DNA of 44,542 bases from Shewanella surugensis (GTDB lineage: Bacteria > Pseudomonadota > Gammaproteobacteria > Enterobacterales > Shewanellaceae): assembly GCF_023284005.1 (NCBI RefSeq), contig NZ_JAKIKS010000036.1, positions 1 through 44,542 on the forward strand, written 5' to 3'. Under the pieces are notes generated by a model. That model saw only the letters and a list, made by a program, of their open reading frames with translations. It did no database searches and had not been told where the DNA came from. A program made the translations under genes and the position numbers. Positions 35,464-44,480 of the stretch are shown one piece after another (within the stretch, counting starts at the first letter, position 1; every line of letters starts with the position of its first letter).

Positions 35464-35862
35464 GGACACTCAATTAAGCGACTTTTTGTGGTTCATAATT
35501 TAACGGGCTTTGATACCCAATTGCACTATGCCTTCTTGTTCGATTGTAATCAACTTCAATGTATTCGAAGACAGCATGACGCATCTCGTTATGGGTCATT
35601 ATTGGTTCATATTGGATAGCTTCAACTTTGAGTGAATGGAAGAAACTCTCAGCAACAGCGTTGTCCCAACAGTTTCCTTTTCGGCTCCCAGCTATAGATT
35701 TGTGATTCATGAATACCCAGCTCTTTTGCGGCTTTGGAAACCCCATTTCTTTCAGCTAAAGCAAGTGCTTCTTTCTTGAACTCATCTGTGTGTATTTTGC
35801 GTATTTTCTTTATCATCATATTATACCTCGGTTAGTGATTTTACTCACTTAGCCGAGTGTCA
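35464..35862 (-). mobile_element. Internally deleted IS3-family element
   Basis: About 400 bp bounded by inverted GACACTC ends (35465-35471 and 35855-35861). The minus strand starts orfA (MMIKKIRKIHTDEFKKEALA) and runs to IHESQIYSW, then jumps to the orfB C-terminus in [20 protein letters not shown] and [19 protein letters not shown]. About 800 bp are missing. Both ends are kept, so it could in principle be mobilised by a complete relative. The orfB part is not in frame with orfA. Confidence 0.75.
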
Positions 35863-35885
35863 GAAAGTACTGCTAGGGATCACTA

Positions 35886-36809
35886 TCATTCAAGAGGGAG
35901 CATTGATACTAATTGAGTGATGGCATGTTGAGTGGCAGGGACATTGATATTGGCTTTCGTGGCAAGTTCGATAAAGGAATAAAAAATATGTTGCATTTCG
36001 AGTGGTAAGCCTAAGTCGAAGTCTTGTTTCATACTAAAATAAACATCTTGATATTTTGGCGCATTAAAGCTGGCGATAATATCAACCATCATACTGGGTT
36101 TGATTGATACACCATAATAGAGGGCCACTTGGCGCACTTCTTCTGATAGCTGACCGATCATTGTTTGACTGGGTATATCTTGAGACAGTCCGTAAAGCGT
36201 CTGGTTGTAAATAATTGAAGCAGCATTACAGGCAATGTTGATCATCAGTTTAGGAAAGCGAACGTGATAGATACTGTTAACAGAATGGACATCTCTAAAC
36301 ACATGTTTAAATATTGTGGGTAACTGTAATGCATTACGAACATTCGATTTTAAGGCGGGATACGCAGTCGCATAAACAATATTGAGAAAGTCACTGTGTA
36401 AAATGACTTGGCCTAATTGATGTCCTTTGGTGAGCTTCACATTACTAATAGCCCCGACAATGGCATTACTGTTATTGAGTCGCTTTGCTAGCTCAGTTTC
36501 TGCGCCGATGCCGTTTTGTAAAATGATGAAAATTTTACCTTGTAAGTGTGAAACCCTATCAAAAACAAAGGTATTACTGGTGGATTTAGTGGTAATGAAA
36601 ATAATATCGCCATCAAGTTGGCTAAAATCGCTGATGATTTCATCTATGGGGGCAGTAAACTGAGTCAATCCTGACACACAGAATTGCTCATGAGCCAGCA
36701 GGGGGCTGTCAGGCTTAACCAGTAGTTGTATTTGATACTGTTTACAGTTTAATAGCTTAGCGGCGATGTAACCGCCGATAGCACCAATGCCAATAATGGA
36801 TATTTTCAT
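35886..36809 (-). CDS. Ketopantoate reductase family protein (PanE/ApbA-like)
   Basis: A 307-aa protein with an N-terminal NADP-binding fold, MKISIIGIGAIGGYIAAKLL (GxGxxG), FITTKSTSN and LQNGIGAETEL, and a C-terminal helical domain with the catalytic Lys in FPKLMINIACNAAS. The layout matches 2-dehydropantoate 2-reductase, which makes pantoate for coenzyme A, but the family includes paralogues with other substrates, and the DVYFSMKQDFDLGLPLEM segment is only a loose match to the SSMxQDxxxGRxTEID family signature, so I do not name it panE. ATG 36809 is used. It is not in an operon with other coenzyme A genes. Confidence 0.82.
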   Translation of the reverse strand: MKISIIGIGAIGGYIAAKLLNCKQYQIQLLVKPDSPLLAHEQFCVSGLTQFTAPIDEIISDFSQLDGDIIFITTKSTSNTFVFDRVSHLQGKIFIILQNGIGAETELAKRLNNSNAIVGAISNVKLTKGHQLGQVILHSDFLNIVYATAYPALKSNVRNALQLPTIFKHVFRDVHSVNSIYHVRFPKLMINIACNAASIIYNQTLYGLSQDIPSQTMIGQLSEEVRQVALYYGVSIKPSMMVDIIASFNAPKYQDVYFSMKQDFDLGLPLEMQHIFYSFIELATKANINVPATQHAITQLVSMLPLE

Positions 36810-37291
36810 TTGTTTTCAAAAAATTGTTTGATGAGCTTCTATCATCGCAAATATTGTTTTTATTCACAAATAAATCATTGTTCACGCAGAACGGTTCTAT
36901 CTTCAACAAGTTGGAAGGACTGCCGTCTTAAGTACTCATCTAAGTCGTGAAGGTAGCGTTCTTCAGATTAACATGTTTGCTGTTCAGCATACTCAGCGCT
37001 AAAGGTTATGCTTTCGTCACTGCGTTTATCTCCATACTACTGAGTATAATGGGGACTGTTGTTATTTAGTTGCTGTTATTTAGTTGTTGTTATTTAGTTG
37101 TTGTTGTTTAGTTGTTGTTATTTGTTGGTAAATGCTGCATCTTTAGAAAGCTTAAGTATGAAAGCGATTGTCCTAAAGTGAATATGATTTCGATGTATTT
37201 TGGGATGTACCTCGAGATATAGAAGAGTATCGTGGTGATGTTTGTGTCTCTTTTTTATTTCACATTGTCTATGTGAGTGAAAGAAGGTTTT
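36810..37291. other. Intergenic region between the reductase and ugd
   Basis: About 480 bases between two divergent genes, presumably with promoters for both. It contains the 14-bp tandem repeat at 37056-37123. AAGAAGG at 37281-37287 is the ribosome binding site of ugd. No gene supported. Confidence 0.45.
37056..37123 (+). repeat. 14-bp tandem repeat, about five units
   Basis: Five slightly varied copies of GTTGTTGTTATTTA lie head to tail in the upstream region of ugd, about 170 bases before its start codon. The variation (one C, one G change) suggests some age. Copy-number change could alter the spacing of upstream sites. Confidence 0.8.
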
Positions 37292-38458
37292 ATGAAAATA
37301 GCGATAGCAGGGATAGGATACGTTGGTTTATCAAATGCCATTATTTTAGCGCAACATAATCAAGTGATTGCCTATGACATAGATGCAAATAAAGTGAATT
37401 TAGTGAATGATAGGCTTTCTCCGTTTAAGGATATAGAAGCCGAGCAGTATTTAGCGACTCAGTCTCTTAATTTAAGGGCGACTCAAGATAAGGTGCTAGC
37501 GTTTAAGGATGCTGAATATATTATCGTCGCCACGCCGACCAATTATGATCCTAGCACCAATTATTTTGATACCCATTTGGTTGAGTCGGTTATTGAGGAA
37601 ATTATAGCGTTGAACCAAAATGCTATCATTATCATTAAATCAACAGTGCCAGTGGGTTTTACTAAACGATTAACAGAGGCATTAGGACATAACAATATAC
37701 TCTTCTCGCCTGAGTTTTTACGTGAAGGTAAAGCGGTATTTGATAATTTATATCCTTCTCGTATCATTGTGGGTGAGCGTTCTGAGCGAGCACGCATATT
37801 TGCTGATTTATTGCAGGAAGGAGCAATAAAAAAAGATATTCCGGTGTTATTTACCGATGCGACTGAAGCCGAGGCAGTCAAATTATTTTCTAATACTTAC
37901 TTAGCGATGCGAGTCGCTTATTTTAATGAATTAGATACTTATGCAGAATCTCATCATTTATCTTCCAAGCAAATAATTGAGGGAGTGGGGCTTGATCCTC
38001 GTATTGGGGATCATTACCATAATCCTTCTTTTGGTTTTGGGGGCTATTGTCTCCCTAAAGACAGTAAACAGTTGCTAGCCAACTATCAAGATGTCCCTAA
38101 TAATTTGATCCGAGCGATTGTGGATGCCAATGTGACTCGAAAAGATTATATTGCACAGGCGGTTATCAATAAAGCTCCTGAAACGGTAGGGATTTATCGT
38201 TTGATCATGAAATCGGGATCTGATAATTTTCGAGCTTCTTCTATTTTAGGGATCATGAAGCGCATCAAAGCGAAAGGTATCAAGGTTGTCATATATGAAC
38301 CCATTATGGAGGAAACTGAGTTTTTTCATTCACCAGTGATTGTGTCTTTAGTTGATTTTAAGGCGTTATCGGATGTCATCGTGTCTAATCGTATGGCTGA
38401 AGAACTGCTTGATGTACAAGATAAAGTCTATACCCGCGATTTATTTGGAATGGATTAA
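37292..38458 (+). CDS. ugd: UDP-glucose 6-dehydrogenase
   Basis: A 388-aa enzyme starting at ATG 37292 (AAGAAGG upstream; the in-frame GTG at 37277 is not preferred). The NAD-binding motif is [19 protein letters not shown]; the middle has [11 protein letters not shown] and [20 protein letters not shown]; the catalytic Cys is in [15 protein letters not shown]. It oxidises UDP-glucose to UDP-glucuronate with two NAD per cycle, giving a precursor for capsule, lipopolysaccharide or exopolysaccharide sugars. No polysaccharide genes are adjacent. The long tandem repeat upstream may influence its expression. Confidence 0.93.
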   Translation: MKIAIAGIGYVGLSNAIILAQHNQVIAYDIDANKVNLVNDRLSPFKDIEAEQYLATQSLNLRATQDKVLAFKDAEYIIVATPTNYDPSTNYFDTHLVESVIEEIIALNQNAIIIIKSTVPVGFTKRLTEALGHNNILFSPEFLREGKAVFDNLYPSRIIVGERSERARIFADLLQEGAIKKDIPVLFTDATEAEAVKLFSNTYLAMRVAYFNELDTYAESHHLSSKQIIEGVGLDPRIGDHYHNPSFGFGGYCLPKDSKQLLANYQDVPNNLIRAIVDANVTRKDYIAQAVINKAPETVGIYRLIMKSGSDNFRASSILGIMKRIKAKGIKVVIYEPIMEETEFFHSPVIVSLVDFKALSDVIVSNRMAEELLDVQDKVYTRDLFGMD

Positions 38459-38542
38459 CACTTGCTAGTGTTTCCTGATTACTTACATTACTCAGCCATT
38501 ATAAACTCAAAGCTATTGCTCATTAAAATTGAGAAAAACTTA

Positions 38543-39700
38543 TCAGTGTAATCGCTCATTTTTCGAATAGGCTTTATTATCGATAATTTTTTGGATTAGT
38601 TCATTTAGTTGGTTTTTATTTTCTTCTATCATCTGTTGTCCGTAGCGCTCTAATGTTTCGATATTTTGGGATGAAGTGTTAAATGCCGATACCGTATTCA
38701 TATCGAGTATGGTATCAAAACGGTAATAATTGATGATGTTTGTGCCGGGTAAATTAACCATCGACTGCATGATAATATCGCTCGACTTTATATCAGCAAA
38801 ACCAATTACTTTTAATAAATTGATATTCCATTGTAATATGCCCATTTGTGGTTTTATGCTGATAAAGTGATTATTGGCTACTGAGCCAGCTCCTAATGAA
38901 ACAATGATATAGTGCTTATTTGGGTATAGTTCCTTAGCCGCTAACCAAGCGGGTATGGTCGGTGAGTCCATAAAGGTTGCGCCATCAATCAGTGTATATT
39001 GTACTGTATTATCTAAAGAGTAAATATCGGTAAAAGCATAAAGTGCAGGCATATTAGTTGCACCAGAGAGTATATCTTTCATGAAGAAATAATGTTGATG
39101 CTCCCAACTTTTAAAGAACATGGCTTGCATATGCTCAACATCGACAGCGGGGATCATTATGGGGACGAATGCCTCTTGCAGTGTAATTTGAGACAGATAG
39201 GTGTCCAATAGAGTATATTTTTTTCGGGTTGAATACTTGGGAGCGAGTAAGCCATCGAGAGATAAAATCGTATGTTTAATTGAAGACTCAAATAGGCCTT
39301 TACTGTGGTAACGATACATATTAAGAATCTGTGTTATGGGAAAACGAGCTTGATTATCTGTATTTTTTAGCGAGGTAAATCCGGCTGTGACTGCGCCACT
39401 CGATGTTCCAACAATTAAATCAAAAATGTCATGAATAGGTTGTTGTGCTTGAGACTCTATATATTGAAGTAGTTTAACAGGCAGTAATCCCATCATGCCA
39501 CCGCCATCAATGCTTAAAATAAAAATTATTTTTTTATTTTTGTTGTTGTTGATATCGGCTATACGATGTGTAACAGGAAGAGTTTTAGTTATTGCTTCGT
39601 GGCGTGTGAATTGCGTGGAAGTTGAACTCAACTCTCCATAGAAAATAAATGAGATAAGAAGGATCAAACTGATTATGACCGAACAAGCAAATTTAAACAC
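38543..39700 (-). CDS. Patatin-like phospholipase
   Basis: A 385-aa protein starting at GTG 39700 with AGGAGT upstream on the minus strand. A single hydrophobic helix (about residues 4-23) forms a signal anchor or uncleaved signal. The patatin domain shows the oxyanion loop DGGGMMGLLP (about 68-77), the nucleophile elbow GTSSG (about 102-106) and the catalytic Asp in LIDGA. Members use a Ser-Asp dyad to remove acyl chains from phospholipids and other acyl lipids. It is the last gene of the betaine-lipid operon, 69 bases after the membrane protein, which suggests a role in recycling phospholipids or supplying acyl chains; that role is inferred. Confidence 0.85.
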   Translation of the reverse strand: MFKFACSVIISLILLISFIFYGELSSTSTQFTRHEAITKTLPVTHRIADINNNKNKKIIFILSIDGGGMMGLLPVKLLQYIESQAQQPIHDIFDLIVGTSSGAVTAGFTSLKNTDNQARFPITQILNMYRYHSKGLFESSIKHTILSLDGLLAPKYSTRKKYTLLDTYLSQITLQEAFVPIMIPAVDVEHMQAMFFKSWEHQHYFFMKDILSGATNMPALYAFTDIYSLDNTVQYTLIDGATFMDSPTIPAWLAAKELYPNKHYIIVSLGAGSVANNHFISIKPQMGILQWNINLLKVIGFADIKSSDIIMQSMVNLPGTNIINYYRFDTILDMNTVSAFNTSSQNIETLERYGQQMIEENKNQLNELIQKIIDNKAYSKNERLH

Positions 39701-39769
39701 TGTTTGACTCCTTTCGTGAGTACAGATAAATCATCGATATTATTTCTGTTTGCAGTAGAAAAGTTGGCA

Positions 39770-41515
39770 TTATTTATTGAATAAACAGGCTTGAATGAAT
39801 AAAGCGGGTAGATAACAGGTTTGTAATAGGTATTTTATTAAGGCATTTCTTTCATTTTTATATCGAGAACTCATGGTTTTTTCTCCAAAGAGATAATGAC
39901 TTGATTCTTGAACAATGTAGCATGTTATGAGTAATAATAAGGCTAACGTTGGGCTCATAAAGGAAAATAGAAGCGTACAGAAATACAGGGGCAATACATA
40001 AAAGCAACTTGCAGTGGCGATATGAGTTGAAGTGGTGTAATACAAAAAGAGGACATAAAATACAATGAATGTTCCCGAAAGAATATTTGAGTCGAAAAGT
40101 TGTAAGGATATTTGGTTTAAAAAACTAAATAGTGCAATGAGACCTAACGATATTGTTAAAGAATGAATGAGGAGGTTCGCTTTTTTTTGATGCGAGCTGA
40201 TGAATTCCTTAGTGAGTTGTTCTATGCTCAGTTTCTGTGATGAAATATGCATATCTTTAATTTCGACAAATAGTACGCATAGATAAGCGAAAATATGTCC
40301 TAGCAGCAGTGGCCACCATTGGTCGCGGAAACTGGGATTCAGTAGCATACCAAGTAGAGCAATGATGGTGCCTGAAATCATAGGGTGAGGGATCGTGCCA
40401 TAGGGGAATTTCTTATTTTCACCTGAAGTAGGCTGATTAAATTGTTTCCCAAAATAACAGGTTATTTTGCCAAGGCGATAATAGGCGAGTGTTGCAATAC
40501 AGATACCTGTAAGAACCAATATTATTGAAAATAATTCAATACTCTCTAATCCATATAGGATGAATAATAAGCTAAATGAGAGTGTTTTAAAAAAGATCGC
40601 ATCGCGGAGAAATTTTCCATAAATGACTCGACGGAATATATAAGAGTATAAATAAGTGCCGTAGTGAATAAAACTAACACTATAAATAAGGGGAGTTAAA
40701 GTCAGCTCTTGATTGAGAGAGGTTGAGATAAGAATTAATGTTAATAACCAGAGAGCGAAGAAACCGATATAGCTTTCAAAGAATTGCCACAGTAAGGTAC
40801 AGGTGTTAATAATTCCTGACAACCCTTTGTTTTTTTTATTTTCTATGTTAATCGAATGAATGAAAGCGCTTCTTGCATAGGTGTTATAAAGGGTATTAAT
40901 TTTCTTAAAAGGTGACATTAAGCAGTTAATGGATTTTGGTGCGAGAGAGAAATGTACTTTTAAAACAATGCGTTTATTATCTTTATTATCTTTATTATCT
41001 TTATTATCTTTATTATCTTTATTATCTTGTTCAGTACTGTTAATATCAATTCGATGTAGTGTTCGATTATAATCAAAAAAGAGCGCTTGGAAGGTTTCTA
41101 AAATGAAATGTTGATGCGCCATTGGAAATTGATTGATAACAGTTTGGTGTTGTTCAATGACAATGATACCTCGTAGTAAAGTGCATAAAGGGAATAGATA
41201 AAAAGGGCCATCAATGTGATTGGTAATAAAAACCTTATCGGATCCTTGTGCTTGTTTACTGGAGACATAAATTTCATTCATTGCATAGACAGGTTCAATG
41301 TTGAAACCTGGATAGTGTTGTTCAATAGCTTGGTAGATATCCTGAGTATTGGCAATGTGTTCAAATGCCTTGTAAATGGTATCATTTAACTGATTCATAT
41401 ATTCATGACTGCTACTTTGAGTATTGTTAATATTTTTACTATGTACGTAATGTTGTATTTTTTGAAAAGATAATACAAGCTGAGAATGATTGAGATCAAC
41501 TTTGATATATTCCAT
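39770..41515 (-). CDS. Multi-spanning protein with phospholipid-methyltransferase-like motif
   Basis: A 581-aa protein. Residues 1-225 form a soluble N-terminal domain that I do not recognise, with HIDGPFYLFP around an HxD triad (100-102) and six DNK repeats (164-181). Residues 235-581 hold about nine or ten membrane helices. Within them FPYGTIPHPMISGTIIALLG (370-389) resembles the S-adenosylmethionine-binding motif (GxxxHPxxxG) of phospholipid N-methyltransferases of the PEMT/ICMT type. It lies 23 bases after btaB and before the patatin gene. A role in lipid head-group modification or lipid transport is suggested by context. ATG 41515 is used; AT-rich. Confidence 0.6.
   Translation of the reverse strand: MEYIKVDLNHSQLVLSFQKIQHYVHSKNINNTQSSSHEYMNQLNDTIYKAFEHIANTQDIYQAIEQHYPGFNIEPVYAMNEIYVSSKQAQGSDKVFITNHIDGPFYLFPLCTLLRGIIVIEQHQTVINQFPMAHQHFILETFQALFFDYNRTLHRIDINSTEQDNKDNKDNKDNKDNKDNKRIVLKVHFSLAPKSINCLMSPFKKINTLYNTYARSAFIHSINIENKKNKGLSGIINTCTLLWQFFESYIGFFALWLLTLILISTSLNQELTLTPLIYSVSFIHYGTYLYSYIFRRVIYGKFLRDAIFFKTLSFSLLFILYGLESIELFSIILVLTGICIATLAYYRLGKITCYFGKQFNQPTSGENKKFPYGTIPHPMISGTIIALLGMLLNPSFRDQWWPLLLGHIFAYLCVLFVEIKDMHISSQKLSIEQLTKEFISSHQKKANLLIHSLTISLGLIALFSFLNQISLQLFDSNILSGTFIVFYVLFLYYTTSTHIATASCFYVLPLYFCTLLFSFMSPTLALLLLITCYIVQESSHYLFGEKTMSSRYKNERNALIKYLLQTCYLPALFIQACLFNK
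40975..41029. repeat. 9-bp in-frame tandem repeat, six units
   Basis: TTATCTTTA repeated six times on the plus strand, encoding six Asp-Asn-Lys tripeptides (residues 164-181) in the membrane protein on the minus strand. Because the unit is a multiple of three, slippage would change linker length without breaking the frame. Confidence 0.9.
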
Positions 41516-41538
41516 TTTTTAAATCCAATATTAATTTC

Positions 41539-42168
41539 TTAGTCCAACTTCTGGCCAATGAAAAAAAAATAATGCCATAAACCACCATAACAAGAAATGC
41601 TCTTACTTTTACTTTTAGAAAATGTTTGGTGGAAGTAAGGGGAAAGGTGTCCCTCCATTTTGACATGAACGCCTTCCCAGATATCTCTTGTCATAGTATA
41701 GTTTGTATAATCAAAATCGACCACTGCGACTTGTCCTTTTGAATATAGCAAGGCATTGGCATCGTCAATTGCTTGTTTCCAATTATGATGAAACATAGAT
41801 AAGCAATAAGAAAAGATGATTAAATCATAGCGCTCATTGATATTAAATGCGGACTTTTCAAATAGACATTCTTTAAATGTAATCGTGGAACAATTTGCTA
41901 ATTTTTTTTTTGCTTTCGATAACATATGAGCAGAAGTATCTAATCCGGTTAGATGAGCATGTGGGTAGCGTTGGTGAATACGCAATAAGTTATAGCCGGT
42001 ACCACACCCCACCTCTAGAATACGACATGAGTGTTGTTCTAGGTTTACATTGCGGATGAGTTGATTACGCCCAAAAAGAATGGGCCAACGGGAATAGTCA
42101 TAGATCAGGGAATGGAATCGATAATAATTCTCTATGGTCTTTTTTAAAGCATTAGGCGACGTTGGCAT
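41539..42168 (-). CDS. btaB: Diacylglycerylhomoserine N-methyltransferase (BtaB-like)
   Basis: A 209-aa class I methyltransferase. The SAM-binding loop is ILEVGCGTGYNLLRI (about residue 50), with GLDTSAHML and YDLIIFSYCLSMFHHNW following. The early FHSLIYDYSRWPILFGR segment is typical of BtaB, which adds three methyl groups to diacylglycerylhomoserine to give the betaine lipid DGTS, at the inner membrane. ATG 42168 overlaps the 3' end of btaA by 17 bases, indicating translational coupling. Length matches BtaB of alphaproteobacteria. Neighbouring btaA makes the assignment firm. Confidence 0.85.
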   Translation of the reverse strand: MPTSPNALKKTIENYYRFHSLIYDYSRWPILFGRNQLIRNVNLEQHSCRILEVGCGTGYNLLRIHQRYPHAHLTGLDTSAHMLSKAKKKLANCSTITFKECLFEKSAFNINERYDLIIFSYCLSMFHHNWKQAIDDANALLYSKGQVAVVDFDYTNYTMTRDIWEGVHVKMEGHLSPYFHQTFSKSKSKSISCYGGLWHYFFFIGQKLD

Positions 42169-43327
42169 GTGGAACTCTCTTTGTTATTCGTACCCCTAAA
42201 TGTGTTGACCCATAAGTGCCAACTCTATCTTGTAAATGTAAGCTGTCGACTTTTATTTTTTGAGTTTCAAAATCAAAGTGTCGCTGGATAAATTCAGGTA
42301 TAAACCAAGATTGATTACCTGCAGTTCGAATGAGGATGATTGAACCCTCATCTGTGTGCGCTAATATTGTTTGCCACTCTGAGCGTAAAGAGTCACTATC
42401 TTGATACATCCAATCCATATGATCGAGTAAAATCATGTGGCTATACACTGTGTTGGTTTGGTTTAAATATTCAGTAATGGTTGTGGTAAAAGTATGGACT
42501 CGATTGACTCGTTGCTTTATTTTTTTAAAATTTTCTTTGGCGAGATATTCTGGCTTTGCTATTTCTGAATAACAACCTAAGGCATAGACTCGCCAAAAAT
42601 AATTGTCTTTAGTCGATATATTCATGGCGATATGGTCAACTTGTTGAATGGTAAATTCACCAAGATTATAGCTAAATTGGTCTTTAATAATTTGAACCTG
42701 AGCTTTAGGTACGCCCAATAGATGATAAGCCCAAGGTACTTTAAATAATAAGCGTGTGATGGGGTTCCAGATAACGGGACGGATTTTTGTTTTGTAGAGG
42801 CTACGCTGTTCTTCTAAAGTTTCAGCATGAAAAAAAGCTTCGAGGGCTTGACGTGAACCAGGGATGAATTTACTTATTAGATAAATAATGAATGCTGCGA
42901 CGCCACTAGTTCCATAATAATAAAAGGAAGGGCGGAGACCTTTACCGTTAAGGAGTTTTTTATGTTTAAGCCAGAATTGATATTCTTGAGTGGGTAATTT
43001 ACCTGTGGCATAGAGTTCTTGCAAAATATGTTCAAATTCAGGGTGAGAACCATGAAAGAAAAGCTTTTTTATATCTGAGAATTCCAGTTGTTCAAAGCTA
43101 CTTTTTTTTAAATTTAAAAGCATATTTTGACATGGGTTTAAATCAATGCAGTCGATGTGCTTGGGATCGTCAAGTAGATAGTTCAATGCATTACAGCCCG
43201 CACTAGTAATGGTCAATATATTGGCATTTTTGTCAATATTTAATAGCGCTCGATCAATTCTAGCATCTTCCCATACTGCATTATAAACAATATGTTGACT
43301 AGTAAGTTTTTTAAAGAAATAGCTCAT
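42152..43327 (-). CDS. btaA: SAM:diacylglycerol 3-amino-3-carboxypropyltransferase (BtaA)
   Basis: A 391-aa protein of the DUF3419 family. Landmarks are YNAVWEDARIDRALL near the N-terminus, ILTITSAGCNALNYLLDDP, IDCIDLNPCQNMLLNL, and YSHMILLDHMDWMY near residue 293. BtaA transfers the 3-amino-3-carboxypropyl group of S-adenosylmethionine to diacylglycerol, the first step of DGTS synthesis. Known bacteria use this mainly under phosphate limitation to replace phospholipids. It is the first gene of a four-gene minus-strand operon; no clear PhoB box was seen upstream. ATG 43327 is used with a weak ribosome binding site. Confidence 0.9.
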   Translation of the reverse strand: MSYFFKKLTSQHIVYNAVWEDARIDRALLNIDKNANILTITSAGCNALNYLLDDPKHIDCIDLNPCQNMLLNLKKSSFEQLEFSDIKKLFFHGSHPEFEHILQELYATGKLPTQEYQFWLKHKKLLNGKGLRPSFYYYGTSGVAAFIIYLISKFIPGSRQALEAFFHAETLEEQRSLYKTKIRPVIWNPITRLLFKVPWAYHLLGVPKAQVQIIKDQFSYNLGEFTIQQVDHIAMNISTKDNYFWRVYALGCYSEIAKPEYLAKENFKKIKQRVNRVHTFTTTITEYLNQTNTVYSHMILLDHMDWMYQDSDSLRSEWQTILAHTDEGSIILIRTAGNQSWFIPEFIQRHFDFETQKIKVDSLHLQDRVGTYGSTHLGVRITKRVPHANVA

Positions 43328-43652
43328 AAAATTATGGTAGCCTGTTGATTATTTTATATAAGAAAAAAGGTAGTGCCATGATAAAAATTTAAATTGGTAC
43401 TACTCTACTTTTACCTTTGATGGATCAGCCTATCTTTTTTCAATTTCCCTTTGGCTGTAAATGTCTATTTACCTCTTTCCTTTAATAACCCTACTAATAT
43501 AGGCTATGTGTCACAATTACCTAAAGGTATTGATTTGAGAGAGCTCTTTTCGGTTATTGCTGAGATCTGGGAATAATCAGGGATATCTTGATAAATGGTA
43601 TTGTCCTTCTACACTCTATAAATGGAATTGTTAGTACTATTAAGGATATTTT
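43328..43652. other. Divergent intergenic region between btaA and the fusion-protein gene
   Basis: About 325 AT-rich bases holding presumed promoters for btaA (minus) and the membrane fusion protein (plus). I searched for a PhoB-type direct repeat (CTGTCAT) and did not find one. AAGGA at 43642-43646 serves the TTG start at 43653. Confidence 0.45.
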
Positions 43653-44480
43653 TTGACTCGGATTGATGGTACTGTTTCAAGTTATAAACGTAATATTATT
43701 ATTACTATTATCATTTTGACTGTGGTGGTAGTGAGTCTTTATTTCATTAAATCCATTCTAGTAGATAAAAAGCAGCAAGCCAGCCTGAAAACCTCTCTAC
43801 CCGTTTCTGTGATAATTGATAAAGTGAAGATTCAGCTTTGGGGGACAGAGCTTTTTGCTGTGGGGACAGTGCAATCTTTTGAAGGGATCACGGTTAAAGC
43901 GCAAATGACGGGGCGGATCACTCAAATGGTGGGGCAATCGGGTACCCAAATAAAGCAAGGCGATTTGTTATTTCAAATTAACCCTGAAGTCTTGAAAGCC
44001 GAGCTTGCTGAAGCTGAGGCTAAATTGGAAAGTAGTCAATTTGAATATCAACGCTTGCAGCAGCTTTATAAAAAAGGAGCTGTGTCAGAAGAAAAGCTTA
44101 TTCAAGCAAAAAGCCAATATCATAATGATGAATCCGCTTTAGCCACCACGGGACAGAAGTTAGCTTTGGCGAGCAATATTGCCGAGTTCGATGGCGTGTT
44201 GGGATTAACGCAAGTGGAAGTGGGCGATGAAGTGACTATTGGCGATGTGTTAGCCACGTTGCAATCTCAAACACGATTACGGGTCGAATTCTCTGTTCCA
44301 CAAAAATACCGTACTCGGATCAGAGTGGGTGATGATGTCAATGTGATGAGAGAATTAATATATCAAGCTGAGTTAGGAGAAAGAGTGCCTAATTTTAATA
44401 CTGTTCCTCACTATTATGTGGCAAAAGTATACCTGATTACCCATAAAGCTCAGCCATGCTTAAATACTTCTGTGGCATAG
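43653..44480 (+). pseudogene. RND efflux membrane fusion protein (HlyD-like), 3' part disrupted
   Basis: TTG 43653 with AAGGA upstream starts a 275-aa reading frame. A membrane anchor (about 14-33) is followed by a biotinyl-lipoyl-like half (VKAQMTGRITQMVGQSGTQI), a coiled-coil hairpin (about 113-160), the second lipoyl half (VLGLTQVEVGDEVTIGDVLA) and the start of the beta-barrel domain (LRVEFSVPQKYRTRIRVGDD). Family members are about 340-380 aa. After about residue 231 (near 44345) the sequence no longer fits the family and ends early. A minus-strand frame from 44542 to about 44440 suggests foreign DNA here, so an insertion is likely. Fusion proteins link an inner-membrane pump to an outer-membrane channel; no pump gene is visible. 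Confidence 0.65.

Noticed and set aside
43328..43450. PhoB box upstream of btaA
   Set aside because: The expected pair of CTGTCAT-like repeats is not visible in the upstream region, although regulation by phosphate would be typical.
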